5,604 nt of DNA from a bacterium (GTDB taxonomy: Bacteria > Krumholzibacteriota > Krumholzibacteria > LZORAL124-64-63), in contig QNDV01000183.1 of assembly GCA_003646045.1 (NCBI GenBank), positions 1 through 5,604 of the forward strand, given 5' to 3'. Below the pieces are notes generated by a model. It was not told where the DNA came from, ran no database searches, and saw nothing but the letters and a program-made list of their open reading frames with translations. A program made the translations under genes and the position numbers. Positions 1 through 5,604 of the stretch are shown piece after piece. How positions within the stretch are numbered: the first letter of the stretch is position 1; each line of letters starts with the position of its first letter.

Positions 1-35
1 CCCTGGGGATTGCCTCGTTCGCCTGCCATCAGACA

Positions 36-52
36 GGCAGGAGGCGTGCCAA
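36..52 (-). promoter_or_regulatory. Sigma-54 (-24/-12) promoter reading leftward
   Basis: On the minus strand the sequence TTGGCACG-CCTC-CTGCC matches the sigma-54 consensus YTGGCACG-N4-TTGCW. The -24 block is complete (8 of 8), and the invariant GG and GC are at exactly the right spacing. The departures are C for T at the first base of the -12 block and C for W at its end. Transcription would start near position 25 and run left out of the window, so the controlled gene is not visible. Such a promoter needs an ATP-driven activator, and two activators of that class are encoded to the right. The assignment rests on sequence match only. Confidence 0.6.
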
Positions 53-290
53 CGCCAACACCCACACATCCGGGTCCGGAAGAAGGCCCACGGCATGACC
101 GCCGAACGCCGACAAGTACGGCAATTAGCTCATTCGTGGCGTTCTGGAGAATATCAGGATTGAAGCCGGTCAGTTCCCCACGTCCGGAAACTCAAGTCGC
201 TGTACGAGCCGATCCTGTTCGGTTGCGTAGACATGGTACCCAAAAGGAGACGTAAATAGCTGTCGATAGCAGGGACTGGAGGGAAATAGA

Positions 291-356
291 AAAAGAGCCC
301 CGCCTTGCGGCATCTGACCTTGAGTCTCGCCTTCTCAAGATCAGCAGGGCTCTTTT
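291..356 (-). terminator. Branched stem structure, probable intrinsic terminator
   Basis: A perfect 10-bp inverted repeat (AAAAGAGCCC at 291-300, GGGCTCTTTT at 347-356) encloses a second stem, CTGA-C-CTTGAG at 314-324 paired with CTCAAG-A-TCAG at 334-344, with one mismatch and a 9-base loop. A small CCGC/GCGG hairpin lies at 300-310. Read leftward, the outer stem runs into five T's, then C, A and three more T's, as expected of a Rho-independent terminator. Read rightward the T-run is only four, so it may be bidirectional but weaker that way. It lies about 580 nt beyond the stop of the TPR regulator gene and upstream of the leftward sigma-54 promoter, so it would isolate that promoter. The branched interior is unusual for a plain terminator; the 3' end of a small RNA is an alternative. 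Confidence 0.45.
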
Positions 357-361
357 CCTGG

Positions 362-379
362 TTCCCGGCGCACCGGGAA
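362..379. repeat. Perfect 7-bp hairpin next to the branched stem
   Basis: TTCCCGG at 362-368 pairs perfectly with CCGGGAA at 373-379 around the four-base loop CGCA. It begins five bases after the outer stem of the 291-356 structure, so both would fold one after the other in any transcript crossing the region. It has no T-run of its own. Confidence 0.4.
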
Positions 380-482
380 AGCTACTGAGAAATCGTGATT
401 CGGGGGGCGGGATTCGGATTCTCTCTTGCCGATTCGATCCGATTGAAAAGACCCCACCTCTTGTCAAACGGCCCGCCGGCCC

Positions 483-495
483 TTCTTGTTAAGAA
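483..495. repeat. 13-bp palindrome TTCTT-GTT-AAGAA
   Basis: The two 5-bp arms are perfect inverted copies around a 3-bp centre, a format that suits a dimeric helix-turn-helix protein. There is no T-run or GC-rich stem, so a terminator role is unlikely. It lies about 430 bp upstream of the leftward sigma-54 promoter, farther than most enhancer sites. A chance occurrence is possible. Confidence 0.2.
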
Positions 496-936
496 TCCCC
501 TCGAGTGCCGGTAAGCATGTAGAGGGAAGATTCCCGCCTCACCCGAAACCACGAAATTTCTCTGGACAACGATGAAGAAGTTCCCTGTCTAGTCACTCCT
601 TCACCGTCACTATTGCACGGCGCGTACCAAATCCACACTTCGTCACTAATTTTATATCTTGTTATTAGACAGGCGGTTAAGGGCAAATCGAGACAGCAGT
701 GGCAACTCCGCCAAGGGGTGTTTGGCAACAAGTTTAACAACCAGACGCGGCCCGCTGCAATCCGCTACAGTTGCGGTACTTACGATGGCAATAAAATTAA
801 TCGCGGGGTGTCCATCTCAGCGTGTACTTGTCAACAAAATCCACGAATGCACCGGCAAACCCTATCGCAATCTCCGGAATACCACATCGGCGCGGGATTC
901 AGGACTCTGACACAGGGCTGAGGAACCGGGGATGGG

Positions 937-3900
937 TCAGACGATGCCGTAATGCTTGATCTTCTTCAACAGATTGGGATAGGAAATCTTGAGTAGTCTG
1001 GCGGCTGCCGACTTGTTGCCCCCTGTAGACTCCATGGCCCGCGTGATTTCACGGCACTCGATGGTCGCAATGGTCTCGCGCAGGGGTGGTACAACCTGTG
1101 GACCCGCGATATTGGCGGTTCCCGTGACGGCGGCCGGTAAATGCTCGGCCCGCAAGACACCTTCGCCGCGACCCAGAACCAGGGCTCGCTTGAGGGCCTT
1201 TTCCAACTCCCGGATATTGCCTGGCCAGGAATGCCTGACCAATTGGTCCAGCAGGCGCTGGTCCAGAACCGGCACTTCGCAGGAAAGCTCGTGACTGAAG
1301 CGGGCCACGAAATGCCGTGTCAGTAATTCGATATCGTCAGTTCGTTGGCGCAGAGGCGGAATCGTCAACGGGAAGTCCAGAAGCCGGTAATAGAGGTCCT
1401 CGAGGAATTCACCCCGGTCCGCCTGGGTGCGCAGTTCGAGCTTGGATGCGCAGACTATACGTACATCCACCTCGAACTCGGTGTTTGAGCCCACCGGTCG
1501 CACCACACGCGTATCCAGGAAATGCAGTAGTTTGCCCTGCATGCCGACGGACATCTTGCCGATTTCGTCCAGGAAGACCGTGCCCCCCGCCGCCTCGGTC
1601 AGCAGGCCCCGCTTGTCGGTGTTGGCACCCGTGAAACTTCCCTTCTTGTGGCCGAAGAGTTCGCTTTCGAGCAGGGTCTCGGGTATGGCCGCACAGTTTA
1701 TGGAAAGGAACCGGTTCTCAGCCCGCCGACTCAGGGAGTGGACCGCACGGGCCAACAATCCCTTGCCCGTACCTGTCTCGCCGTTGATCAACACCGTCAG
1801 GTCACTCGGTGCCACCTTGCGGGCAAGGTCCAATACCTCAAGCATGCACTCATTGCGCGTAATGATCCGTTCAAAACTCGCCACACCCGTGACCGCGGCA
1901 ACCGGTATCGTAGCGTCCGGTCCGCCTTGCGCCTTCTCGTAGAGAAAGAGGGACAGGAAGCCCATGTAGGTGGTCAGGAAATCCAGGCCGGCACGGTCGA
2001 AAGCCGCTGTATCCTTCCCTTGGCGCCCAAGGAAGAGTAGCCCGAATCGGCGCTCATTCAGGGCGATCGGCAGGAGAACACAGCTGTTGGCCACGGTGAT
2101 AACCGCCGGTACGGCCAGGTGCAACTCGTCGCCCTGATCTATGCGCGAAAAGAAGGTGGTGCCATCGCGACGGCCTGCGGCGAGTTCACCGTCGAACCAG
2201 TGCGCCAATTGCATGGCCAGGTTCCCCGTCAGCCCCTGCCGGGCGGCAACCTCGAATCCGCCATCGCCATCGCCCAGGGCGATAAACCCGGTATCGGCCT
2301 CGACCTTTTCCATGCCGCTGCCGAGTACCGCCTCCAGATTGCGAGGCACCTGGCCGTCGCGATTGAACAGTCCGGGAAGTTCCGAAATGGCCCGCAGGTG
2401 GTTCTCCGCGTTCTGTGCACCGCCCAACAACCCGGCCTCGATGCGGTCACGCAGATCAACCACGCGGCGATCGCGCTCGGTGTCGGCCACCGCAGTGGCG
2501 TGGCGCTCCAGTTCGAAGACCGTCAGCAGGGCGTCGTCGTATTGGCCCAGGCGAATCTGAACCCGGGCCAATTGCTCCAGGGTGTCGCAAAGTACGTGAT
2601 CCCCTACTGCCGCCGCACCATTCTCCTGCGCATCCATGAGATAGCGACGCAGCAGGAGCAGTTGGGCTTCCCCGGCGCTTTCACGACGAGCTTCGGCAAA
2701 GGCCAGGATCGCATCGCACCACAGGTGGGTCAGTTGCTGTCCGCTGAAGGTGGCAATACCCTCGCGGAAATGGTGGTCCGACTGGGTTGCATCCTTGAGT
2801 TCGCTGTACGCGCGACCGAGAGTGACATGACAAAAGCCCAGTTCGTAATCCTCTCCACAATCTTCGCAAATAGCGATGGCCGCCTGGCAGGCCGCTATAG
2901 CCTCGCCGGGACGACCGGCTGCCAGGTGGGCGGCACCGATGCGCCGTTGCAGTTCACCTTCGAGGTCATTTCCCGATGCTATGCGGCGTGCTTTCTCGAG
3001 ACCCAGTTCGTAGTTGTATTGGGCCCGGTCGGCTTCACCCTTCGCCAGCAGCACATCACCGAGATACTCGTCCGCGATGGTGGCCTCACGCAGGAAGCGG
3101 TTGGTGTCAGCCAGTTGTTTGCCTTCCAGGATCAACTGCTCGGCCCGGGCCTGTCGGCCGGCCAGATTCTCCAGACGTCCGGCTGCCAGATAGAGCCTGG
3201 TCTGTCGCATCCGATCGCCGAGGCTCACAGCGAGACGAAGCCCCTTCTCCAGCAAGGTTCTCGATTCGCCCAACCGGTTGGTCTTCTGCAGGATTATGCC
3301 CTGGTTCAGGTAGAAGCCCGGCAACAGATGGCTGGCACCTATACGGTTGGCCAGTTCCACGGCCTTTTCCATGAGAGCGGACGCCTTGTTCCAGCGGCAG
3401 CCGATCTTGTGCAGCAGTGCCAGGTTGTTCAGCAGGTTCGCCACACCCAGATCGTGGCCGATGCGACGGAAGGTGGCCAGGCCGTCATTGAAAAACTCCT
3501 CGGCTTTCTCGAGACGACCGAGGCGCAGATGGCAGATGCCCATACCGACCTGGAGGATGGCTACGTCGGTGTGCTCGTCGGTCAGCGCCAGCACCGCAAA
3601 GGCCCGCTTGCCCTGCTGAAGAGCATCCTGCAGCCGACCGCGCTCACGTAGAACCGTCGCGTGCCGGGTCTGGAACACTGCCCGCTGCACGGCCGTGGCG
3701 AAACCAACTTCGTCGGTAGCCGGTTCTCCAGATTCGATGATTCCAAAAGCCCGCTCGAGCAGTACTTCCACAAGATCCAGTTTACCCAGCAGGATTGCCG
3801 CGTCGGCTGATTTGCGCAGCACCCTCAGGGCTGTTTCCCAGTCCAGTCTTGCCAGGGTATTTTCGTCGGACAACTGGTTGTAGTAGTCGAGGGCGGAAGA

Positions 3901-4029
3901 ATAGGCGGAAGCGTGAAAATGCAGATCACCCACGTCTTCGAGACGCGTCCAGTCTTCCGAGCGCACCGGACGACCCGGTCCGTGCGGCTCGGTTTCGAAT
4001 TTCCTGCGACCTTCGAAATGGTCTTTCAT
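937..4029 (-). CDS. TPR-GAF sigma-54-dependent transcriptional activator
   Basis: This 1030-aa protein is a bacterial enhancer-binding protein with an unusually large sensory half. Residues ~27-515 form about twelve helical repeats of ~40 residues (TPR type, longer than the usual 34). Residues ~550-699 are a GAF-like ligand domain. Residues ~719-960 are the sigma-54-interacting AAA+ domain, with Walker A GETGTGKG (750-757), the sigma-54-contacting GSFTGA loop (797-802), Walker B D821-E822, an arginine in LYYRL (R882) and the sensor II arginine in GNIREL (R940). Residues 991-1030 are a Fis-type HTH that would bind upstream enhancer DNA. There is no receiver or kinase domain, so activity is probably gated by a ligand or protein on the TPR/GAF part. 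The sensor I position reads SK (862-863) instead of the usual TN. The ATG at 4029 is preferred over an in-frame GTG at 4068 because only the ATG has a well-spaced Shine-Dalgarno. Targets are unknown. Confidence 0.95.
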   Translation of the reverse strand: MKDHFEGRRKFETEPHGPGRPVRSEDWTRLEDVGDLHFHASAYSSALDYYNQLSDENTLARLDWETALRVLRKSADAAILLGKLDLVEVLLERAFGIIESGEPATDEVGFATAVQRAVFQTRHATVLRERGRLQDALQQGKRAFAVLALTDEHTDVAILQVGMGICHLRLGRLEKAEEFFNDGLATFRRIGHDLGVANLLNNLALLHKIGCRWNKASALMEKAVELANRIGASHLLPGFYLNQGIILQKTNRLGESRTLLEKGLRLAVSLGDRMRQTRLYLAAGRLENLAGRQARAEQLILEGKQLADTNRFLREATIADEYLGDVLLAKGEADRAQYNYELGLEKARRIASGNDLEGELQRRIGAAHLAAGRPGEAIAACQAAIAICEDCGEDYELGFCHVTLGRAYSELKDATQSDHHFREGIATFSGQQLTHLWCDAILAFAEARRESAGEAQLLLLRRYLMDAQENGAAAVGDHVLCDTLEQLARVQIRLGQYDDALLTVFELERHATAVADTERDRRVVDLRDRIEAGLLGGAQNAENHLRAISELPGLFNRDGQVPRNLEAVLGSGMEKVEADTGFIALGDGDGGFEVAARQGLTGNLAMQLAHWFDGELAAGRRDGTTFFSRIDQGDELHLAVPAVITVANSCVLLPIALNERRFGLLFLGRQGKDTAAFDRAGLDFLTTYMGFLSLFLYEKAQGGPDATIPVAAVTGVASFERIITRNECMLEVLDLARKVAPSDLTVLINGETGTGKGLLARAVHSLSRRAENRFLSINCAAIPETLLESELFGHKKGSFTGANTDKRGLLTEAAGGTVFLDEIGKMSVGMQGKLLHFLDTRVVRPVGSNTEFEVDVRIVCASKLELRTQADRGEFLEDLYYRLLDFPLTIPPLRQRTDDIELLTRHFVARFSHELSCEVPVLDQRLLDQLVRHSWPGNIRELEKALKRALVLGRGEGVLRAEHLPAAVTGTANIAGPQVVPPLRETIATIECREITRAMESTGGNKSAAARLLKISYPNLLKKIKHYGIV

Positions 4030-4037
4030 CAACCGTA

Positions 4038-4043
4038 TCCCTC
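4038..4043 (-). promoter_or_regulatory. Ribosome binding site fixing the TPR regulator start
   Basis: GAGGGA on the minus strand lies 8 nt before the ATG at 4029. The longer alternative, GTG at 4068, has its nearest purine-rich run (GGAGG) about 15 nt away, too far. This supports a 1030-residue rather than a 1043-residue product. Confidence 0.7.
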
Positions 4044-4070
4044 GGCGAGTAAGAGAATGCGGTAACACCC

Positions 4071-4081
4071 GTAGTAACTAC
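4071..4081. repeat. 11-bp palindrome GTAGT-A-ACTAC
   Basis: Perfect 5-bp arms flank a single central base, 42 bp upstream of the ATG of the TPR regulator and overlapping the edge of the adjacent hairpin by one base. It could be an operator, for example for autoregulation, but it is a single copy and short. Confidence 0.2.
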
Positions 4082-4115
4082 CGCCTCCCGGCGGGCGCGG
4101 CCAATGCGGCCGCGC
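4081..4115 (-). other. Tandem GC-rich hairpins between the small gene and the regulator
   Basis: Two stems lie back to back: CCGCC/GGCGG (4081-4085 with 4090-4094, 4-base loop) and an 8-bp GCGCGGCC/GGCCGCGC stem (4095-4102 with 4108-4115, 5-base loop AATGC). Read leftward, the strong stem starts 12 nt after the stop codon of the secreted-protein gene. No T-run follows, so it is not a standard intrinsic terminator. It could protect the 3' end of the small-gene message, or lower read-through so that the small protein is made in larger amounts than the regulator. Confidence 0.4.
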
Positions 4116-4126
4116 TGCGAGCATCC

Positions 4127-4441
4127 CTAGAGCAACAGTACGAACTGCATGAGCAACATGCGCAACGCGTCATCCAGATCCGTATCCGGAATACCGACTC
4201 CAGCGGTACCGAACGGATCACTCGTGTCCTGCACGCCGTAGCCGTCCCCGGCCTCTCCCGGATCACCATCGCTACCATCATCAGAGGCACCGGCGGCACC
4301 GTAGAAATCACTCTTGTACTGCGGATTGTCCTCGAGTGAATTCTCCGGAATGTCACCGGCAAACGCGTCTCGCGTCCCAGCGGTCGGCGCAACAAATACC
4401 ACCACCACCAGTAGAACGAGAATTGTCCGGATCCCTTTCAT
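4127..4441 (-). CDS. Small secreted acidic protein
   Basis: I do not recognise the family of this 104-aa protein. Residues 1-28 form a clear Sec signal peptide: positive start (MKGIR), a hydrophobic core at about 7-18 rich in Leu and Val, and an AFA cleavage motif before G29. No lipobox cysteine follows it, so this is not a lipoprotein. The 76-residue mature part has 17 Asp/Glu against 2 Lys/Arg and 12 Gly, which suggests a disordered, possibly metal-binding middle. The last ~12 residues (LRMLLMQFVLLL) are strongly hydrophobic. It has no cysteine at all and no catalytic motif. A strong Shine-Dalgarno (GGAGG, 8 nt before the ATG) supports it as a real gene. It sits in the same direction between two sigma-54 activators, 132 bp after the first and 97 bp before the second. 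It may be a target, an accessory protein or a signal for the TPR regulator; that link is inference. Confidence 0.8.
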   Translation of the reverse strand: MKGIRTILVLLVVVVFVAPTAGTRDAFAGDIPENSLEDNPQYKSDFYGAAGASDDGSDGDPGEAGDGYGVQDTSDPFGTAGVGIPDTDLDDALRMLLMQFVLLL

Positions 4442-4449
4442 GTCCTTCT

Positions 4450-4454
4450 CCTCC
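4450..4454 (-). promoter_or_regulatory. Ribosome binding site of the small secreted protein
   Basis: GGAGG on the minus strand, followed by an 8-nt spacer to the ATG at 4441. Its quality is the main argument that this short frame is expressed, rather than the overlapping frame at 4395-4078. Confidence 0.75.
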
Positions 4455-4458
4455 AGGC

Positions 4459-4474
4459 AGCACCCCGTCTGCCA
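4459..4474 (-). promoter_or_regulatory. Possible sigma-54 promoter of the small secreted protein gene
   Basis: TGGCAGACGGGGTGCT on the minus strand keeps the invariant GG and GC at the exact -24/-12 spacing, along with the flanking TGGCA and TGCT. It departs from consensus at the CG after TGGCA and at the first T of the -12 block. The weakness is position: initiation about 12 nt after the GC would be near 4448, leaving only a ~7-nt leader and excluding the GGAGG ribosome site. It is therefore a candidate only. Confidence 0.3.
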
Positions 4475-4573
4475 CTTAGCCTACCCGCCCCCCGATTCAG
4501 CCCCGGAGCGGGTCCAACGGATTCGTGTCCAATCTACTTACGGAATGGGCACAATTCAGTCAAGACCTGCCGA

Positions 4574-5604
4574 CTAATCAACTTCCGGCTGGGTCCGCAA
4601 CCCGTATTTGGTGATCTTCTTGTACAGGTTGCTGCGTTGCATTCCCAACGCCTCCGCTGTCCGGCTCACATTATAGCGGTTCTCTCGCAACTTGTGTTGC
4701 AGGAAGGCACTCTCACTGCGCGACTTGAACTCCTGGAAATCCGCACAACCGTACAACGACGACTCGGAACCCGTCGGCGGCACCGCACCCGGCAACATGG
4801 GCAGATCGCGGGGTTTGATTACATCGTCGGGTGCTAGAATCAACATGCGTTCCACAAGGTTACGCAATTCACGCACATTGCCGGGCCAACCATGCTCGCG
4901 AAGCAGGGCCAGGGTATCGGGGGCGAATCGGCGGGGCCTGGCCTTCAACCGGGTCGACAGGTCCGCCATGAACCAATCGAGTAACAACTCGATATCCTCG
5001 GAGCGTTCCCGCAGGGGAGGCAAATGGATCGACAGTACATTCAAGCGAAAAAAGAGGTCCTGGCGGAATCCCGACTCCGGTACCGACAGATCGCGGTTGG
5101 TGGCCGCGACAATACGTACATCCACGCTGCGGGTCTCGTGCCCACCGACCCGCTGGAAGCGATTTTCCTCCACGGCTTTGAGAACCTTGGCCTGGGCCTC
5201 TGCATCCATGTCCCCGATCTCGTCCAGGAACAGGGTGCCGCCATCGGCCTGTTCGAACTTGCCTATCCGCTGGCGGTCGGCACCCGTAAAACTGCCGCGC
5301 TCGTGGCCGAACAGCTCACTTTCAACCAGTTCCCTGGGGATGGCGGCACAATTGACTTCCACCAGTGGTTGGGTGCGCCGGGTACCGCCCCGGTGGATCG
5401 CGCGCACTACGAGTTCCTTGCCGGTTCCGTTTTCGCCGGTGATCAGCACGGTGCCAATACTGGCTGCGACCTTCTCCACGAATTCGCGAACCTCGCGCAT
5501 GCCGGTGCTGTCACCGATGATGGGAGACTCTGGATCTGCTTTCTCCACCAGGACCTCGTGCTGCCGGACCAGTTTCCTGTGCTGAAGACAATTGGCCAGG
5601 GTTA
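4574..5604 (-). CDS. NtrC/NtrX-like sigma-54 response regulator, N terminus outside window
   Basis: The frame is open to the window edge; 342 codons are visible and the gene is cut at its 5' end. Counting from the GTG at 5548, it shows Walker A GENGTGKE (38-45), the sigma-54 contact loop GSFTGA (85-90), Walker B LFLDEIG (D109-E110), sensor I ATN (T150-N151), an arginine in FFRL (R168), sensor II GNVREL (R226) and a Fis-type HTH at about 279-318. All catalytic positions are conserved, so it should be an active ATPase that remodels sigma-54 polymerase. The residues before 5548 form a charged helical linker such as usually follows a receiver domain, so a phosphorylated two-component regulator is likely but unseen. 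The HTH (VSRTAEALGMQRSNLYKK) resembles NtrX-type proteins more than NtrC. The internal GTG at 5548 is probably not the true start. The 132-bp gap before the next gene lets that gene have its own promoter. Confidence 0.95.
   Translation of the reverse strand, partial: TLANCLQHRKLVRQHEVLVEKADPESPIIGDSTGMREVREFVEKVAASIGTVLITGENGTGKELVVRAIHRGGTRRTQPLVEVNCAAIPRELVESELFGHERGSFTGADRQRIGKFEQADGGTLFLDEIGDMDAEAQAKVLKAVEENRFQRVGGHETRSVDVRIVAATNRDLSVPESGFRQDLFFRLNVLSIHLPPLRERSEDIELLLDWFMADLSTRLKARPRRFAPDTLALLREHGWPGNVRELRNLVERMLILAPDDVIKPRDLPMLPGAVPPTGSESSLYGCADFQEFKSRSESAFLQHKLRENRYNVSRTAEALGMQRSNLYKKITKYGLRTQPEVD

Larger units (their letters stand above)
1..936. other. Non-coding region, no supportable gene
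   Basis: The 936 bases downstream of the TPR regulator gene contain only short open frames on both strands, without good ribosome binding sites or recognisable protein motifs. The stretch from about 480 to 860 looks more AT-rich than the genes. The supportable content is regulatory or structural: a sigma-54 promoter reading leftward near the left edge, a large stem structure at 291-356, a hairpin at 362-379, a cluster of GATT-type short repeats at 397-446 and a 13-bp palindrome at 483-495. The region most likely combines the 3' end of the regulator transcript with the upstream control region of a leftward gene outside the window. A decayed gene cannot be excluded for 2-259, where one plus-strand frame is interrupted only by a TGA at 161-163. 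Confidence 0.7.

Noticed and set aside
2..259. Plus-strand frame ending at TAG 257-259, interrupted by TGA 161-163, as a possible decayed gene end
   Set aside because: No family could be recognised in either half, and the segment overlaps the leftward sigma-54 promoter. It is mentioned only as a possibility in the non-coding entry.
651..680. Minus-strand TTAACC-N18-TATAAA promoter-like pair
   Set aside because: The -10 box is good, but the -35 box is mediocre, the spacing is 18, and no gene lies within reach downstream. AT-rich DNA gives such matches by chance.
192..740. Minus-strand frames at 467-192 and 740-489
   Set aside because: The first runs straight through the large stem structure, and neither shows motifs or a convincing ribosome site.
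613..921. Small plus-strand frames (102 and 83 codons) in the AT-richer part
   Set aside because: The starts are weak or lack a ribosome site, the two frames overlap, and the products show no motif or signal peptide.
2119..3651. 510-codon plus-strand open frame opposite the TPR region
   Set aside because: It lies codon-in-register antisense to the TPR coding sequence, so it stays open simply because the real gene there avoids TTA, CTA and TCA codons. The opposite strand encodes recognisable TPR repeats; the plus-strand translation shows no domain.
4030..4068. Longer start (GTG at 4068) for the TPR regulator
   Set aside because: The nearest Shine-Dalgarno-like run is about 15 nt from the GTG, whereas the ATG at 4029 has GAGGGA 8 nt upstream. 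The 13 extra residues show no domain content.
4078..4395. 105-codon minus-strand frame overlapping the secreted-protein gene
   Set aside because: It is out of frame with a gene that has a signal peptide and a strong ribosome site. Its own product is Arg/Cys-rich with no motif.
4535..4563. Sigma-70-like TTGACT-N17-TAAGTA on the minus strand upstream of the small gene
   Set aside because: The -35 box is good, but the -10 box matches TATAAT at only two positions. It would be a sensible place for a promoter but is not supported well enough to annotate.
4692..5585. 297-codon plus-strand open frame opposite the NtrC-like gene
   Set aside because: The minus strand encodes a complete set of AAA+ and HTH motifs here. 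The plus-strand product is Arg/Ser-rich without motifs, typical of an antisense shadow in GC-rich DNA.

Overview
The window carries three genes, all on the minus strand, plus about 0.9 kb of non-coding DNA at the left end. Moderately GC-rich DNA, strong Shine-Dalgarno sequences, a Sec-type signal peptide and two sigma-54 activator (bEBP) genes side by side suggest a Gram-negative bacterium. A deltaproteobacterium or a member of an FCB-type phylum would fit, but nothing here fixes the taxon.

Right to left, in the direction of transcription: (1) 5604-4574, the 3' part of an NtrC/NtrX-like sigma-54 response regulator. Its linker, AAA+ ATPase and Fis-type HTH are present; the N terminus, probably a receiver domain, lies outside the window. 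(2) A 132-bp gap, then 4441-4127, a 104-aa secreted protein with a clear signal peptide, a very acidic Gly/Asp-rich mature part and a hydrophobic C-terminal end. (3) A 97-bp gap holding two GC-rich hairpins and a short palindrome, then 4029-937, a large (1030-aa) regulator with about 12 TPR units, a GAF domain, a sigma-54-interacting AAA+ domain and a Fis-type HTH.

Positions 1-936 hold no gene I can support. They do contain a near-consensus sigma-54 (-24/-12) promoter at 36-52 firing leftward out of the window, an elaborate stem structure at 291-356 that ends in a T-run for leftward transcripts (probable terminator), an adjacent hairpin and several small dyads.

Working model (inference): the TPR-GAF regulator senses something, possibly a peptide or protein partner such as the adjacent secreted product, and activates sigma-54 promoters nearby. 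The best candidate is the promoter at the left edge, insulated from read-through by the terminator. A weaker -24/-12 match lies just upstream of the secreted-protein gene.
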